From Casuarius casuarius (Eukaryota; Chordata; Aves; Casuariiformes; Casuariidae): 64,000 bases of DNA. The DNA lies in assembly GCA_003342895.1 (NCBI GenBank), contig PTFA01000081.1, positions 1,581,397 through 1,645,396 of the forward strand, in the 5' to 3' direction. Positions 12,105 through 23,290 of the stretch are shown piece after piece. Both the position numbers and the translations under genes were made by a program. The notes below the pieces were generated by a model. It saw only the letters and a program-made list of their open reading frames with translations, was not told the origin of the DNA and did not search any database. Position 1 is the first letter of the stretch. Every line of letters starts with the position of its first letter.

Positions 12105-12345
12105 TTCATCAAATCTTAACACTGGTGTCATTCCCAAAGACTCAAAGAGAGCTAATATTGTGTCAGAATCTAAACAGAATAAATGAGTGCTTATGGACCT
12201 GTCAACCTAATACCAGCTCTAGCTCATATAAGGAAGTGAATTACATCCATCATCTTTAATTTTAGGACAACACAGGTTTATGAAAATGAGATCCTGTCAA
12301 ATTAACCAGTTGTTTTCCTTAACGGGCTACGAGACTTACAGGAAT
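12105..12345 (+). mobile_element. decayed CR1/L2-type LINE reverse-transcriptase relic
   Basis: Translated fragments match the conserved fingers/palm stretch of CR1/L2-clade reverse transcriptases in the right order. 'TGVIPKDSKRANIV' (about 12123-12165) corresponds to the family motif TG.VP.DWK.ANV. 'GPVNLIP' (about 12195-12215) corresponds to RPVSLT. 'QHRFMKMRSC' (12268-12297) corresponds to QHGF.KGRSC. The reading frame shifts between the last two, a stop follows 12186, and the spacing between them is shorter than in intact elements. It is therefore a dead, deleted copy. Boundaries are approximate. The motif comparison comes from knowledge of the family, not from a search. Confidence 0.7.
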
Positions 12346-14149
12346 AATAAGTAGTTCAGTTTTTATAGCTAAGCAAAGCAGAGGTGTGGAGGCATTTGGT
12401 TCCTGATGGGGAGCACCTCCCCGGCAGGCAAAACCGGGGCAGCGGATGCTTCCCGTAGCCTAGCAGGCAGGTCTGGCACGCTCCAGCGACTTCGGGTTGA
12501 AGGAAGGTTCAGACTAGAACTACACCATCGTTTTTAGGAGCTAATAAATCACGGACCCCTGCAGCAAGAGCTGTGGTGGACTCTGCCACGCAACGCTGGT
12601 GAGTGAAATTTGGATTTCTGACGGGACTGAAGGGGGAAGAAGGGAAATAAAGTCTAGTGCAAACAGGATTTCTCTTTTAAGCAAAGTCTTGTGATCTGCT
12701 GTTTTCATCAGTTATGTTGGACAATTAGAAGTTTCTCATCTAACGTAAGAGAGACACCTTCACCTTCAGCAATGCTGAAGGAAACAGCTGTCCCCGTAGC
12801 ACAAACCCACCGGAGCAGCCAAGGGGAGCCTCCGGCTCAGCCTCTGCTCCCTCTTCTCTGTCAAACTCTCTCCACATCAACCTCATTCTTCTTATAGATG
12901 ACGAACGGCAGAGAAAAAAGTCTACCTGCCCATGAACCAGAGCAACCATGGTGCAGTCCCCCAGACGACAGCTCTGCTCTCACCTGTGCCCAAACTCATC
13001 CCAAAACATAAGAATAAACGCGGCAGAGCGACTTCTGCTTCCAAACGCCCTCCCGCTGCAGACTGCCGGGGCTCTGACTCAGGCCAAGGACCGGCCCACG
13101 CAGAAGGGTGCACAGTTCAATGAGAAACAGATGCTGAGGCACTGCTGGCGCTGCCAAACTACTGTTATTAACCTTCTAGAACAATTATTAAAGCAATAAA
13201 ATGAAAATTAAGAGCTATCTAGCTACTGCAAATTGAGATCATGAAAATGAGCCCTACAGTTATTATAACATTGTGTGTGCTTCATAAACCATTAAACAGC
13301 GAGAAGGAACAAGGTAGCCATCAAGACATTCGGGAAACGACTGGAGAAGAAACCAAGTGTTTAGCACAGGCTCCGAGTACGCTGAGCACTGCCACCACTA
13401 GACTCCTCAAGCAAAATTCACCACCCATCGTATCAAAGTGCCCAAGAAACATTTAAGAGCTGGAAAATAAATAGGTGAAAACACTTTTGGGGCATCGCAC
13501 ATACCAGGTGTTCAGTGCAGTACTTTACATCAAACTCTGCAGCAGCATCGGTTCACTGTCAGAAGTCCAGAAAGGCAGAAGCAACAGAGCTCTTAAGAGT
13601 TACGTGAAGTTGGGCAGAAGACAGAAATCCAGCAGAGCAGATCATAAAGCATAAAACCAACAGCATGAATCAGCCTTGAGTAGTGTTGTGAATTAAATGA
13701 AACCTCCTGAGATACTTAGGCCACACAAGGAGGGGACCAAGATCGTTTTGAGACAACAAATGGTGGGTGCTGTTAATATAAGGAAAATATTTGTTAACAT
13801 CTGACAGTAATTCAAGAAATGATGCAATTAACTTAATTACAATTTCTGGATTATCCTTAAATGGCAGGATTTTCCAAAGGATTGGCCCATTTTTGCTTCT
13901 GTTGATGTCACCAGAGCTTACACCATCAATTTTGGCAGGGAAAGGCTCGCAGTCGCTGTAGGCGAGTATCACGCGTCTCCTACCTATTACAAAGAAGGCA
14001 ACAAGCTTGTCTTTGGGTCAGATGCTAACAAAAGAAATAAAAAGAGGAAAAAAAAAAAAACCCAGGAAGAAGAAATGAAGAAGGAACCAAAACACATTAC
14101 ATGAAGGTAGTTTCTCTGCAATGTGCACCAAAACTTCAGAAAACAAGTG
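12346..14149. other. single-copy non-coding stretch
   Basis: No gene recognised. A good donor-like CTG|GTGAGT at 12602 follows an acceptor-like TTTTTAG at 12536 and would define a tiny open 60-nt exon, but such pairs occur by chance at this scale. The rest shows no repeat or coding signal. A short A-run sits near 14048. Confidence 0.5.
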
Positions 14150-14370
14150 GTAGCTCATGGTATAGATTTATTTTGAACAGAATTTGTTGGAAATGGCCTG
14201 TATAATTTATGGCTAATGTAATAACTGCTGTAGCTTTCCCAAAGGCATGTTGATAAAACCTTAATGTGTAATCATGTATAGCATATTTCTTGTGAATTGG
14301 GCTTTCAATCATTTCACTTTGCCAAACTCATAATTTGAGCTGAAATTTTCCACATATGGCCTACAGCATA
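14150..14370. promoter_or_regulatory. AT-rich candidate conserved non-coding block
   Basis: About 220 bp of complex, non-repetitive AT-rich sequence with ATTTATGG (Hox/Cdx-like), several TAAT cores, TGATAAAA, ATAATTTGAG and TTTCCACATATGG. The mixture of homeodomain, GATA-like and E-box-like words without simple repeats resembles deeply conserved enhancers. This is a judgement of texture, not a conservation measurement. Confidence 0.22.
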
Positions 14371-14410
14371 GGCTGCACCTTTTCTTTTATTCCCTGCCTT
14401 GAAGTCAGAC

Positions 14411-14411
<1 letters not shown>

Positions 14412-14447
<36 letters not shown>
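14412..14447. repeat. poly(A) tract, 36 A
   Basis: An uninterrupted run of 36 A after GTCAGACC. No retrocopy body or target-site duplication was seen upstream. Confidence 0.9.
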
Positions 14448-14451
<4 letters not shown>

Positions 14452-15145
14452 AGCTATTCTGGTCTACAAAGTCAGAGGAAAGTGTCGTTCTCCCACATGA
14501 GAAAAAAAAATGTTTTTAATTAACATTTAACAATTGTTTCCTGTGGTTTTATATCTATATATGAACCACCAAAAGAAAAAAAATCAGATCATCTTGCTTC
14601 CAGTTCTCTCCTTGCAGTAGCGAGGAGTTGATTCAGGAGATGTTACAAAATATATGATGAGGGTCACAAATATTTACATAATCTAAAAGGGCAGAGTTCA
14701 ATGTGCAATAATCATTCATGTTGCATTATTCATCAGCGCTCAGACAGCATTTCCACAAACACACCGTGCTTAAGGAATCCCGAAAGCTTTTAGCTGAAGC
14801 AATTATTCCTCACGAAAACATGCACCAAAGCATATTATTTGTTACTCTATTTGCTTCTCTCCAGCTAAGTTTCAGCTGCCAAGGAGGAAGCAGAAACAGT
14901 ATCTTGAGTGTTAGGTACCAGCCACAGTATAATGGATTAGGAAGGTGAAGCAGATGAACGTCCACTCTAAATAAGAGTAAGTCCTTCAAAGCGCATCATT
15001 GCGAACAGCACACATTCGTACAAAATGAGGGTGACCTTATGAATTATTTACAACCCCAAATGGGGATAAAACTGATGAATATTATTTCAAAACAGCCCAA
15101 GTTTTCTGTGCCTTCGCTGTTACCTGCACTGTTAACCTACAGAGC
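14448..15145. other. non-coding flank of the CpG island
   Basis: AT-rich unique sequence without a gene. It grades into the CpG island at about 15140. No TATA-like or exon-like element could be tied to the island. Confidence 0.5.
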
Positions 15146-15670
15146 ACCGACCCCAGCGGGTAACGCGGCGGTGCCCATTGCGGCTGGGCACCACGGCAAT
15201 CGCATTAGAAGAGTCGCCTCCAAGGTGGCCCCCGGGCTCCTGCAGGAGAGCGGCGTTTCTGGGAGTGCCGCGGGAGCTTTCGTGCACAGAAGCGGCATTT
15301 GGGGATGGGAAGCCGAGGGGAGAGAGGCAAGTCGATCCCCATCGACTCGGGAAGCCGCTGCGAACCCCAGCCCGCCCGCCGGCGCGGTTTGCACCACGCG
15401 GGAGGACGGCTCCGGCTTCCCCTGGGAGACAGGCCGACCTTCACGCGCCGCAAGGGAGAAAGATCCGGCTGCGGCGCTCGTGGTCCTCCTCTCGCCACGG
15501 GTGAAAGGTGCGGCGGGAGATGCGGCAGTCTGTTTCCATCCGAGTTCCTCCAACTGCGAGGCGTCCTCAAGCGGCCGAGCCTCGCCTCGCCTCCTGGGGA
15601 GGCTGGAGCTGGGGACTGCCCCGCTCTGCCGGCCCGCTCCCGCGCGGGCGTCCTCCCTCCGCGCAGGAAA
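15146..15670. promoter_or_regulatory. CpG island
   Basis: About 60 CpG occur in roughly 525 bp at about 65% GC, in a window where CpG is otherwise rare. This easily meets the usual island criteria. In vertebrates such islands usually mark promoters or Polycomb-type regulatory platforms. Frames of 260 codons (+) and 241 codons (-) cross it together with three other long frames. Simultaneous openness on both strands is what stop-poor GC-rich DNA gives, and none has a recognisable domain. A unique AT-rich segment with GTTAATAAC and a G12 run follows immediately. An unannotated non-coding transcript start is possible. Confidence 0.75.
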
Positions 15671-15743
15671 CATTTGCTGTAAACATATGGAGAGGCCCTG
15701 CTGGAGGCCAGCATTTAATGCTCTAGTTAATAACATTTTTAAA

Positions 15744-15755
15744 GGGGGGGGGGGG
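15744..15755. repeat. G12 homopolymer
   Basis: Twelve consecutive G just 3' of the CpG island and a TTTTTAAA segment. It could join a G-quadruplex only with more distant G runs. Confidence 0.85.
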
Positions 15756-17940
15756 AAAAGGGAGAAAAAGAGAAAAACGCTAAATTCAGTAGGATGTGAA
15801 CACGAATGGCAATTACAATGACTCAGGTGTAACGGGATTTGCCAAGGTTTGAGCAAGCACACTACCGAGACGTCCTAGGGCTCTAATAAATGAGACATGG
15901 CCCCTATGCAATACGTACAACAACTGACTGCCCATATATATATATATGGATTCAGCCCATTTGTGGTCATTTTGAGGCTTGCTGACAGCAATTTGCATTG
16001 GGCTGGGGTTTCTCAGCTTAACAGCATCCTCAAGCACAGCAGAACAGTTGTTTTTAAATGTCAGACAACGTTTAGCTGACTCGTCTTGCACAGTCCCCTT
16101 CTCCTGCACAGGGAGTAGCAGCCGGCTGGCTGATGCTCCGGGTTGTTTTCCTCCTGGCTGGATTTCTCGATTTAGCTGCCAGCATTTTTGTTCGTTGATG
16201 ACTGGGTTTTGAAGCTGGTACCCACTGCTAACGATAATGGCTAGCCTGCTCTGTTACAGCGCGGCGTAATACCGACAGCCGACATCCCAGAACAGGGGAA
16301 AAACGGTGGGATCAGAGCGCCAGAATGTGTGGGTATGGATTTCGCTCCAGGATCAGCTGCGTCTTCCCCGACTAATTAATCTGCGAGATCTGAACAGTCG
16401 GTAGGATGGAAAAAATGGGTCAAGTTGGCAGCATGGGACTTTAAATAAATAAATAAAAATGAGGCATGAGCTTAGACTGCCTGTGCTTTGTCCAGGTTTG
16501 AAAACAACACACTGTAAAATATAGCTTTAGCAAATACGATGAACCGAGGACAGATGAGCTGAGGGCACGCTCTGGGAGGCCCCTTGTCCCTCGTGCAGGA
16601 AAGGCAGCGTCACCACCCTTACAAAAACCGGACCGCGACGCTGTGAGGATGCCGGGATGTGCAAGCACCTTTCAGTCTGAAAAGGTCACAGGCTTCCCAC
16701 AGGGAAGCCCGACACCTAAAAGAAAAAGGCAAATCTAATCCGTACAGTTACATCTTCAGTCTGAAATTATACATACTGTGTTGTTTTTCCAAAATTTGGG
16801 AATGGCTCAAACAGGCAGGCCTACACCCTCTCCCGTGTGTTACTGTCTCTTTTGCTCATTCGGTTTGCGAGAGCAGAGCCGAGGGGCGACCCCGGGGGTG
16901 AGTCTTGGCATTCCTTACTGCAAACCGGGCTGGTCTCTGCATGGGGTAAAGCTGACGGCTCCCGATGGCGCCGGGCTCAGGAGCAACACTGCCTTCAGCC
17001 GGGGAAGGACAATTATTGGGTCCACGTTGCCAGCACTTCTTGTGGCTCAGTTTCTGATGGATTTGGTGCAAAGACGTGCAAGAGAAGGACGCAGCTTTTC
17101 TTGAGATGGGAACAGGGCTCCTCTGTGCAGCTTCTGGGATGTCTCATCCAATTACTTCAGACCCTTTTTGGTCAACAAGACACTTGAGGCAGGAGACCTA
17201 CCTCCTTACAGCTTTGAGACTTTCATCCCTCATTCAAAACCGCTCCACAAGTGAAAAAGCCAAACATCTATATGCTGAGAGTGACTGAAAACGTCTCGTT
17301 TTTACAGGGAAACAAGGCTAAGCAGCTGAACACACCTCAGGACACATGGACCTACCCCACCATCCGATTCAGATTAATATTAGAGACCATTCCCCCAACG
17401 AGGTAAGCTGCGGTGTACATCAAGCCAGGCGGAGGATGCCAGCCATGCTCCCGTCTCCGCACTAAGCTCTCCTGTGCCTCTCAAATACAGCACTGATGTA
17501 ATCGAAGATTTACAGAAAATAACTTGTTCTCCCCTTCTTCCTTCACAGAGTGCCTCTTCTCCCACTCGTCTCTGCCCACTCCCTTCCCACCCTCAGAGCA
17601 CGAGCAGACTCAACCAGATCTGTCACCAGCCCCCCTTGGGATAAATCCTGCCTCGTACGAGGGACCAAAGAGCAGGAGCTCGGGGCTCCAGAAGGTTTTA
17701 AAAGGATCGCTGAGCGGGACGCCGCCGCAGCGCTAATTCTGGCTCCCGATCCTGCACACAGACAACCGAGCCACCTGCCAACATTTAAAGCAAATCATGC
17801 GAACAAATTTCTTTGGGAATTTACTGAACAAGCACCCTCCTCCTCCACAAAGGCAATGCTGTGCTCCAGGCCTGCCCTCTTTGGGCAGCTCGCTCCCATC
17901 CCCTGCCCAGCATTTTACTGCGGTCGGGTAATTAGTGTGT
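15756..17940. other. single-copy non-coding stretch
   Basis: No gene. An 18-bp (AT)7-type palindrome CCATATATATATATATGG is at 15932-15949 and a POU octamer ATTTGCAT at 15991-15998. The segment 15950-16085 is complex unique sequence that could be conserved. 16850-17100 and 17550-17950 hold overlapping frames of 110-135 codons with no domain. Confidence 0.5.
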
Positions 17941-17969
17941 GCTACACAAGTTAGTTAAAGCTACACAAG
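17941..17969. repeat. short direct repeat, 19-bp period
   Basis: GCTACACAAG occurs at 17941-17950 and again at 17960-17969, separated by TTAGTTAAA. Possibly a local duplication. No function can be assigned. Confidence 0.7.
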
Positions 17970-18250
17970 ACAAATGGCAGACAAAGGCAGTTAAGAACCA
18001 CTGAATTTGTCCAAAAGCATTACATGGCATATATTTCACTCTGTAACTTAAACTAGGCAGCCACCATAAAAGCCTCAGACTTCTCTCCTTGTCTAGAAGC
18101 AATTCAGGCCCTGGGGAATGACCGTGAATAGTGGCTAATGTGGATGATGCCATCTCTAATGCAACAAGGTCAAAATATATAATTAGCAGTTTTCTCTGTG
18201 GGTTTCTTTCTCTCGCCGTAGTCTTAGCTTCGCTTGCTTTCTCAGGCCCG
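17970..18250. promoter_or_regulatory. candidate conserved non-coding block
   Basis: Complex, repeat-free sequence with CAAGGTCA (ERR/SF-1-type half-site, about 18166), ATATAATTAGC (homeodomain) and GGCTAATGTGGATGATG. It is bounded by ordinary sequence. Proposed as an enhancer candidate from motif texture only. Confidence 0.2.
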
Positions 18251-21200
18251 GGGCCGTCCGCACTTGCTGCCCAAGCTCCAGTAAAGACCATGGTGACACC
18301 CCAGCCAAGGGAAATCTGTCTCTAAGGGTACAATTCCACATTCTCAAGCACTAACTCAAATGTAACAATGAAAACCCGACTCATCCATCTAAAGGATTGA
18401 TCTTCCATTCATACTGGGTATTATTAGGTCAAAATTTATAGCAGGAAAAATAGTCACAACTCCGAGCCACGTTAAAGCAAAAGCTGACAGCAGAGCATGT
18501 GAACTGGAGGAAGGGGACATCACGGGAGCCAGCAGCACACCAGGAACACAGCAGTAAACTTTCACTGGGACCTTTGCCCTTTCAGCAGAGCCTTAAAGAC
18601 ATTAAAAGGGTAAAGAGTTGCTATGACAGTGAAATAAAGAGAGGCATCTATGAGGTAGGGCTTTCCCAGCTTGGGTGTAGAGCACCTGCTGCTGGTTCTG
18701 CAGGACAACGGCTGCATTCACTCCCCTGCTAAAACACTGCCCTCCTTTCCGCACACAGCTTTGGCGCTAACTAGTCATTTATGCATTTCATCACCGCAGG
18801 ACAGATCCCAAATGGAGGGCACTGGGGAGGCAACCAAGGCCTTACGGCACGGCCTAGAGTTATTCTTTCTGTGGAGGCCAGCTATTATCTTTACCAGACT
18901 CACGTCCTTCTCTCCCAGCAATACATTAACCCAGCACGTGCCTACGGTGCTGCCCTTCCATCCCACTCACCCACGTCTGCTGCATCCTCATCAACCGAGT
19001 CAGCTTGCCGGGTGCATTTTGCTGTCCCCACCCCGGCAGGAATGGGGCAGCTGGGAGGAGGAAGAGGTCCCTGCATGTGGCACAAGCATTTGTAGTGCGT
19101 TAACACAAACCTCACGCGTTGTCACCTGAAGCAAACGGCACATCTTGAACTCAGGCTCACAGTAACCACCCACAACCTGCTCCCCAGAGCACATGTCCTC
19201 CTCTTGATTCAGATGTCCCCCATCCCCTCCCCAGCGGCCTCCTGCTCCTTTCTTCTGCCTCAAACTCGCAGCGCACTTGGAATCTGCCAAATGGCCTCCA
19301 GTTGTATCCAGAAACCTCAGCATGAATAACATTTTCGCCCTGTTATTCCTGCTTTCTGTGGAACTTCAGAACCTGACAACCTCTATCTCCAGGACATGAC
19401 TCCATGAAATCTAGATGGCACCTACAGGAGCAACAGGATCTGCAATTCAGCCACACAACTCTCGGGTTTGAGGAGGGAGCTCCCATCCTTCTTTGGGGCA
19501 CCTGGAGTTTGCTGTCATCAAGCCATTTAAAATGGCGTGAAAGGCGCATGGGTCAAACCCCAGCTATGGGGGAAAGGCAAACCCGGCTGTCCCCTCTTCT
19601 GAGGGGCTGAGCAAGCGGAGGGGAAATCACCTGCTTCATTCTGCGTACGACAAGCAGAGGGCAGCCGAACAGACTAATACCATGTCAGATTAAGTGAGGA
19701 AAGTGTCCAGTTTTTGTCGCTGCAACACAGAGGAATGCTATTTCATGGACGCAGCGCTGAAGTTCTTGGTGTCGTAATGTGACGCTGGGCAGGAAGGCCA
19801 GAGGCAGCTCTCCAGAGAGCTGCTGCTCTGCTGCCAGCCTGTCCGAGCCATCAGGGCTCAGGTCTCCCCCCAGACCTTGACCCCAAAGCCCTGGACTGAC
19901 AGGGCCTGGGAAGAAAAGTCAGAGAACGCAACTTAGGCTGGCCCATATCCCAAGATCTCTTTAAAGGCCCAGCTAATAAGTTCCATAAGCATCAATAGGA
20001 TTTCATATATGAAGCTGTAACAGGCTGCCTCATCTTCTGGGGCCAGCTAACCCTTTTCAGTAAGCTTTGCCCACTGCTCAACAGGAAGGGCAAGAAAGAA
20101 ACACCCTAGGCTGAAGCAAGCTGGATCTGTGCTGACCAACTTCCTGAAAGGAGCTTGAAGTCTGAGCTGAACGAAGCTAAGACGTGTTTAGCAGAGCCTC
20201 ACCTGGGGCCAGGACCATAGGAGACCCGCCACTAAACCTGGGAGAGAGGCACAAGAAGAGATGGGGGAGGAGACATCCTGCAGAAGCAGCAAAAGAGAAC
20301 AAAATAAGACCTGGCTGTTTTATTGATGGTTCATAAACTGGAAGCCAGACGGATGGGTCTCAGGTACCTACCAGCTCCCAGCAGAGAGATCCCCTAAAAT
20401 GAAAGGCTGAGTACTGATCTAAATAGAAAGATTAGTAGACTGAACTGACGTTGGTAATGAACACCACTGGCTAGGGAACAGCTACCGAGACAGGGAAGAA
20501 GCGACTGAAGCACGCTCTTTGCAACCAGCCAAGTAACAACAGTGAGCAGTGGCTGTCTTTGCAGTGGATAAACCAGGTAATAATGAAAAACAATTTCATC
20601 TGCTTCTCTGGCACCAGTAACTGATTACAGTCTAACATTGAGCTCTGCTCTTCAAATCTCAACACTTTATCTTCAGAGATAGTGCTGGCACCAAGGGCCA
20701 GGGAGAGGGTTACACACAGACTGCTTTTTCCACAAGGACAAAGAAAAAAAAAACTACACTGTCCAAAACACAGTCATGTTTGGAAAGTTTTCTATGCATC
20801 AATGGATTTCTCTGTATTAACAGGAGAGAAGCAAATTTTTCCCATTGAAAGATGTACTGGCAGTGAATATAGGGCAAATGATGTTGCTGAGGTTCCTCTG
20901 GCCATTTGTAGTGGATTCTTCAACCTCTAGATACCTGGTTACCTCGTGCGTATACATGAAGTGCAAACGACTTCACCCACGCAAGGGAATCATCTGCTGT
21001 CAAGCAGGGTTTCGGCTGGATACAACCACCTTTGCTTCGTTCAGTGACATCTGCATATATTGTTTTATAATAAGCAACCATATTATGTGCTTTAGAGTTG
21101 TGGAGATGAAGTTAAAAACATTTCTTGTTGCACTCCTGGAGCAAGAGAAACCAAGAAAAACTTCAGCCCTGATGACTGACTTTTCCAAGAGACAATGGGA

Positions 21201-22480
21201 CACCTCCACAGATATTTTATTGCAATGATTTCACTTCTGAATCTATACCAAAAAAAGCATTTTTATTTTAAACAATTGTTCAGAATGATTCTGATTAAAA
21301 GCTATCACAACACCTCCACAGCTTATTGCCATATTACATAATGAAGACATACACACATATATATGTGCACACATGCACAAACTTAGATCTATATTCACGT
21401 ATTCTGGTCAAAACCCTACAAATAAGTACAACCGTGTGGAAGCTTATGCCTGCCTAGGTCAGAACTACAAAGGCAAAGATCCACATTTACAGGACCAAGG
21501 CTCCTACTTCTGTACACGCAAAGATTCAAGGCTCCATGAATTTGCAGCTCCCTCGTTAACCTACACACCTAATGCGCCCAAACGGAAGGAAAAATGGGGC
21601 AACGCCAGAGGAATCAGAATGGCTTGGCGAGTACCTAGCACATGAGGGACCTTCTGCTCCCCAGGTCCTTCTGCACCAGCCTCTGCTCTCCAAGCAGAGA
21701 CCAGCTGGTGCCCTGGTGCAGTAGGAAGCAAAACCAGCAGATGCAGCTGACCTTCCTTCTGCTTTGGCATTGCATGTTGTGTGCTCCATCAGCAAGAGAT
21801 AAGGACAAGTTCACATGATAAATGCAATCAGCCTCACGGGAAATCGGCACCCTTGTAACTTGGGTTATTTCACAGGCACTAAGTTGTTTTCCTTCTTACT
21901 CTACAGGACCCCTGAATTAGGAAGCCACCCCGAGGTACAGAGCTGTGAAGCACTTGTTAGAGTAGCAGCAATGAACCTCCCATGACACACCACAAAACTT
22001 GGTTTCCTCTGAGGAGGAACTGAAACAGGATTGATTATATTCAGCCTAAAGCCAAGGAATCATACAGAGTGCACCACAAAGTCTGGAAGGCTGGTTTCAG
22101 ATTAAACTCTGAAGATTTATCATTCCTTTTCAAGCTTTTTTTCTTCCTGCTCTTGCACAAAGCCCATCACTCTCCACGACATGCCCCTCTGCCTCTGCAA
22201 ATCACTCGGATCCAACCTCACCCCCCGTTCCCATCTCTTCCTGCTCCATCCCAACTCTAGCCTGCTACAATCCTGCTCCACGATCACATGCAAAAACCCT
22301 AACCCCTTCCCTCCCCATCGCCTTCCAGCCCGTTAGCTCTGCTGATGCTAAAGCGGGGGTAGGCAATGCAAGGAGCTTCCTGCTCCTTCTGCAAACAGGA
22401 GCTCACGCTGCTCCTGCGCCGACACAGTTGTCCTCCTCCGCTCGCGTACACTGCGTATGCTCCCTTCCCAGAGTTCATCC
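18251..22480. other. single-copy non-coding stretch
   Basis: No gene recognised over more than 4 kb. Frames of up to 152 codons (18671-19129) overlap opposed frames and have low-complexity composition. A CTCF-like core CAGAGGGCA lies near 19655 without a good 5' half. 21354-21367 is a CACATATATATGTG palindrome within a CA/TA-rich patch. 22120-22330 is strongly pyrimidine-rich on +. I recognised no transposon. Confidence 0.5.
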
Positions 22481-22518
22481 CTGTTCTTCGGATCCCACGC
22501 GCTTCCAGCGGCACCGAC

Positions 22519-22545
22519 ACGTGATCCGTGACTCACGGGTCACGT
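22519..22545. promoter_or_regulatory. 27-bp nested palindrome with AP-1 core
   Basis: The order of half-sites is ACGTGA (22519-22524), T, CCGTGA (22526-22531), C (22532), TCACGG (22533-22538), G, TCACGT (22540-22545). Left and right halves are exact reverse complements apart from the T/G pair at 22525/22539. The centre is a consensus AP-1/TRE site TGACTCA (22529-22535). The left edge overlaps an E-box CACGTG (22518-22523), and the right edge contains the CRE-like CACGTCA. This is a dense bZIP/bHLH composite and a plausible regulatory site. Occupancy is unknown. Confidence 0.45.
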
Positions 22546-23202
22546 CACCAGCTAAGCCGCTTTCCCAAACCCAAATCCAAATCATCTGACCCAGCCCACT
22601 GCGGAGCACAAACAAAACGCACCTTAAAAAAAATTAACCAGCTGTTGTTTGCTGAAGGTAGTTTCTCCCTTGCTACTTCACAACATAGCAGGATTTTTAG
22701 ACATTTTGAGTGCTACAGAAATGCCTCGTAGTCAGATTCCACGCTACTGCTTCAGGTCTCCTTCCATGGAAATGCTTGCAAGATTAATTTCTTCTGGTAT
22801 CCCACGTGAAAATTAAACATTATGTAGAACAAACTAATAGTAATAATAATAGTAGGTAAAATGTACAAATTATCTTGTTACTGACATTAGAACTAAAAAC
22901 AGACAGACAAAGCAAATCGTTGCTGGCAGTAAGAGCTGATATTTGAGCATGCATCATGCTCAGCTATATCACTCCACACACGAGGATGAGAAATGCCCAT
23001 CGCGTGGGAGATGCCTTCAGCCGCTCCGGGGGCGGCTGCATCCGCCAAGCGGCTTTTGGTGCAGTCCTGTCCCACCGTACGGCAATGCACGGAAACGCAC
23101 GCTAAAGCAACAGGAATTCCTAAACAATCAGGATACGGATAACTGTGGGAATACCAACAGAGCTAAAAAGATATATTTTGGAATCATTAGTTCATGGGTA
23201 AA
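22546..23202. other. single-copy non-coding stretch
   Basis: No gene or recognised repeat. A small run of TAATAATAATAG occurs near 22840. Confidence 0.5.
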
Positions 23203-23290
23203 CCCAGGGGGCCTAATTTTGTTCTCAACTACAGTGATATAAAACGTCACACTGGAATCAGAGGAATCATACTGCAAGAAAAAAGCATTA
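23203..23290. repeat. relic of an ancient palindromic interspersed repeat
   Basis: The segment beginning GGGGGCCTAATTTTGTTCTC and continuing through CTACAGTGATATAAA resembles an old repeat, common in turtles and archosaurs. That repeat's consensus combines 'gcctgattctgctctcagttacac' type text with 'gtgtaaat' and 'ggagttac' blocks in inverted order. I recall the pattern but not a reliable family name. The copy is diverged and its ends are uncertain. Confidence 0.4.

Noticed and set aside
12536..12602. 61-nt open micro-exon between TTTTTAG and CTG|GTGAGT
   Set aside because: Acceptor is weak, no coding partner exons nearby, and such pairs occur often by chance.
3716..14447. Long poly(A) tracts at 3716 and 14412 as retrocopy tails
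   Set aside because: No retrocopied gene body, no target-site duplication, and the dominant avian LINE (CR1) does not leave poly(A) tails.
15039..15862. 260-codon + frame and 241-codon - frame over the CpG island
   Set aside because: Five long frames overlap on both strands in stop-poor GC-rich DNA, with no domain and low-complexity Pro/Ala/Arg/Ser composition. Not a gene.
6949..15998. Perfect POU octamers at 6949, 10188 and 15991
   Set aside because: Three occurrences of an 8-mer on two strands in 64 kb is close to the chance expectation of about two.
19651..19666. CTCF-like core AGCAGAGGGCAG (and a similar one near 30448)
   Set aside because: Only the core fits; the 5' half of the motif is poor at both places.
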